Shown: positions 62,601-64,000 of the stretch, piece after piece
Layout of the letters: every line of letters starts with the position of its first letter
Position numbering within the stretch: position 1 is the first letter of the stretch
Assembly: GCF_028389875.1 (NCBI RefSeq)
Contig: NC_084677.1
Location: forward strand, 9,962,017-10,026,016
Source: Rhea pennata
Lineage: Eukaryota; Chordata; Aves; Rheiformes; Rheidae
Direction: 5' to 3'
DNA: 64,000 nt
Made by a program: the position numbers and the translations under genes
Notes under the pieces: generated by a model
Databases searched by the model: none
What the model was told of the DNA's origin: nothing
What the model saw: the letters and a program-made list of their open reading frames with translations, nothing else

Positions 62601-64000
62601 GGCTGTAACAACACTTGGTCTGCTCTTCGCGTCAAAGGCAGGGAGTCTGTAACCTGTGGACAAATACAGCTTGCACATTAATTTTGTCTGGCTTTTAGCC
62701 TTACAGCTTCAGGCTGAGTTTTGAGGTGGGGACTGAGGTATACCGCATTGCAGTGAGCGGCCGTGTGCGAGGACGGCCTCGGCAAGGCGAGGGCTCTCGT
62801 GCTGGCTTAGACCTTGAGTGGATAACCCTGACGCTGGCTCCAGCAGCTGTGGACAGCAGTGGCAGTGGCAATGCTTTCTGTGTTGGGGAGCTACTGCAAG
62901 AGCTGTCCAATGCATATTTTCATTTACACTCAAATCACTTGCAGTTTGACTAAAAATCCGGTAAGCGCTAAACCAAACTACTAAATTCTTTGTGAAAATA
63001 CTTTATTTTATGTAGAACTTTGGAAAGAGTGGTAAGAGAAAAAGAAAGCAAAGTCTTGATGCAAGTTGTAGGGATTGCTTTGGGAAAGAAGAGATAAGAT
63101 ACTGAATTGTGAGCTCGAGGGTTAGAGGGAAATCTGGAAGTTTTGCTTGAGGGCATTTACTGTTAACAAAGAACTGGAAAATAACTTCTCTTTAGTGAAA
63201 TCCTAGTATGCCTGCGGACTGCAGAGTGGCTCTGGGTGCTGCTGCGGAAATGTTAAGTCACACCGATGGCCTTGGTTTCACGGGCTGGCTGGAAAGCGCT
63301 GGTGTTGGGCTCTGCTGTCTCACTCCTGAAAGTGGCCTCCAGCAGCCGCTGCAAGAGCCTACAAGGCTGCAGAGATTTGCAGACTTTGTCTGCTGTCCCC
63401 AGAGAGCCAGGGGGTCGGGAAGGCCGACTCCTCCCGACAGCACTTCACGGACCCTCGCCACCATGGCTGTGTTGCGTTCCCTTATCTGTTGAGAAAAGGA
63501 AGTGTTTTGTTCCTTGTCTGACAGGTCTGTGGGTCTGCAAAGGTGGGAACCTGAGCATGGGCCACGGCCAGACAAAAGGGGAACTGCGGAGAGCCGCAGC
63601 AGAACCAGGAAGACGTGACGAGATGAAAAACCAGGCACACACAGGGCACCGTATCTGCCAGGGGTGGCATCTGCCAGGACGGCTCCCAAGCAGCCGGGTT
63701 CAAGACTAGGTCAAAAATTACAGTTGGAAGGAAACTTTGAGGGCTAAACAAGTGTTAAATAGACTTTCTCCAAGATTCATTTATTTGAATGTTTAATTTC
63801 TTTTGATTTTCTTTGTCCATTTTATCTAGAAAATAACGATGTTTCTGAAATTCCTCATCCTTTCTCATTGCTTATATCATGCACATTCCAGTGAATGTAT
63901 TTAACTCGTATTACATATGTGTTTACAGTTGTTATCTTTTCTGAAGCTTACTTTCCACTTTTTTCTGTATTTTCCTGTATTTTTTGTAAAGTATTTAGGA
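59645..64000. other. Intron-like non-coding DNA
   Basis: No gene is supported. A TG run followed by CGTGCACGCG lies at about 59909-59931. GC rises at 62170-62290. At 61240-61560 the sequence is repeat-free and motif-rich (ATGAGTCAGC, TTGTCCTTTG, GATGATGATAAT), possibly an enhancer. A nine-codon frame with a textbook Kozak site lies at 63463. The 129-147 residue frames are unrecognised. Confidence 0.5.

Noticed and set aside
63266-63709. 147-residue plus and 143-residue minus open frames at the window end
   Set aside because: They overlap each other in a GC-richer patch, neither has a recognisable domain, and no splice edges were found.
1-64000. CRISPR arrays, operons, phage or bacterial defence systems, endogenous retrovirus genes
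   Set aside because: No spaced direct-repeat arrays, no Shine-Dalgarno-led gene strings and no recognisable gag, pol or env frames apart from the CR1 reverse transcriptase tails.

Overview
The window reads as nuclear DNA of a bird, almost all of it non-coding. The evidence is three CR1 LINE 3' ends, one ending in the usual short GATTCTATG tandem, and one SINE with a tRNA-Ile(AAT)-like body joined to a CR1 3' tail. That architecture is known from passerine SINEs (TguSINE1 type), so a songbird or close relative is the best guess. No bacterial, phage or organelle features were seen. Background is AT-rich with homopolymer and dinucleotide tracts and is broken by several short, sharply bounded GC/CpG-rich islands. 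Nearly all long open frames are either chance frames or frames kept open by CpG-island composition.

The best gene-level reading is the 5' part of one long plus-strand gene. Positions 1-460 are a CpG-rich block that looks like a promoter/first exon. A 39-base exon with good splice signals lies at 31694-31732. A second exon at 49291-49387 has a strong acceptor and donor, is closed by stops in all three frames upstream, and carries a start codon in good Kozak context at 49344. A second CpG island at about 43310-44140 ends an exon-like stretch at a strong donor (43799) and could be an alternative promoter. An open frame after a good acceptor at 54599 continues the 49344 frame. I do not recognise the protein and name no gene. 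The whole model rests on splice signals and has not been checked against transcripts or conservation.

Region by region: 1-460 CpG island; 461-9290 intron-like DNA; 9292-9702 CR1 (+); 9703-17169 intron-like; 17170-17780 long AT repeat next to a CpG island; 20283-20650 CpG island; 22.2-25.7 kb low-complexity tracts and a possible MIR relic; 26074-26250 CR1 (-); 28715-29335 a two-part CpG island; 31.7 kb candidate exon followed by a 59-base A tract; 33.1-37.8 kb two pairs of diverged duplicated segments that I cannot assign to a family; 41.8-42.4 kb a cluster with a perfect palindrome, a 59-base tandem duplication, the SINE and a 31-base tandem duplication; 43.3-44.1 kb CpG island; 49.3 kb exon with start codon; 54.6 kb possible next exon; 56860-57140 CpG island; 59385-59644 CR1 (+); then intron-like DNA to the end.

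I found no convincing new biological system. The points most worth a second look are the candidate exons with two overlapping start frames, the unassigned repeat family at 33-38 kb, and the repeat/palindrome cluster around the SINE.
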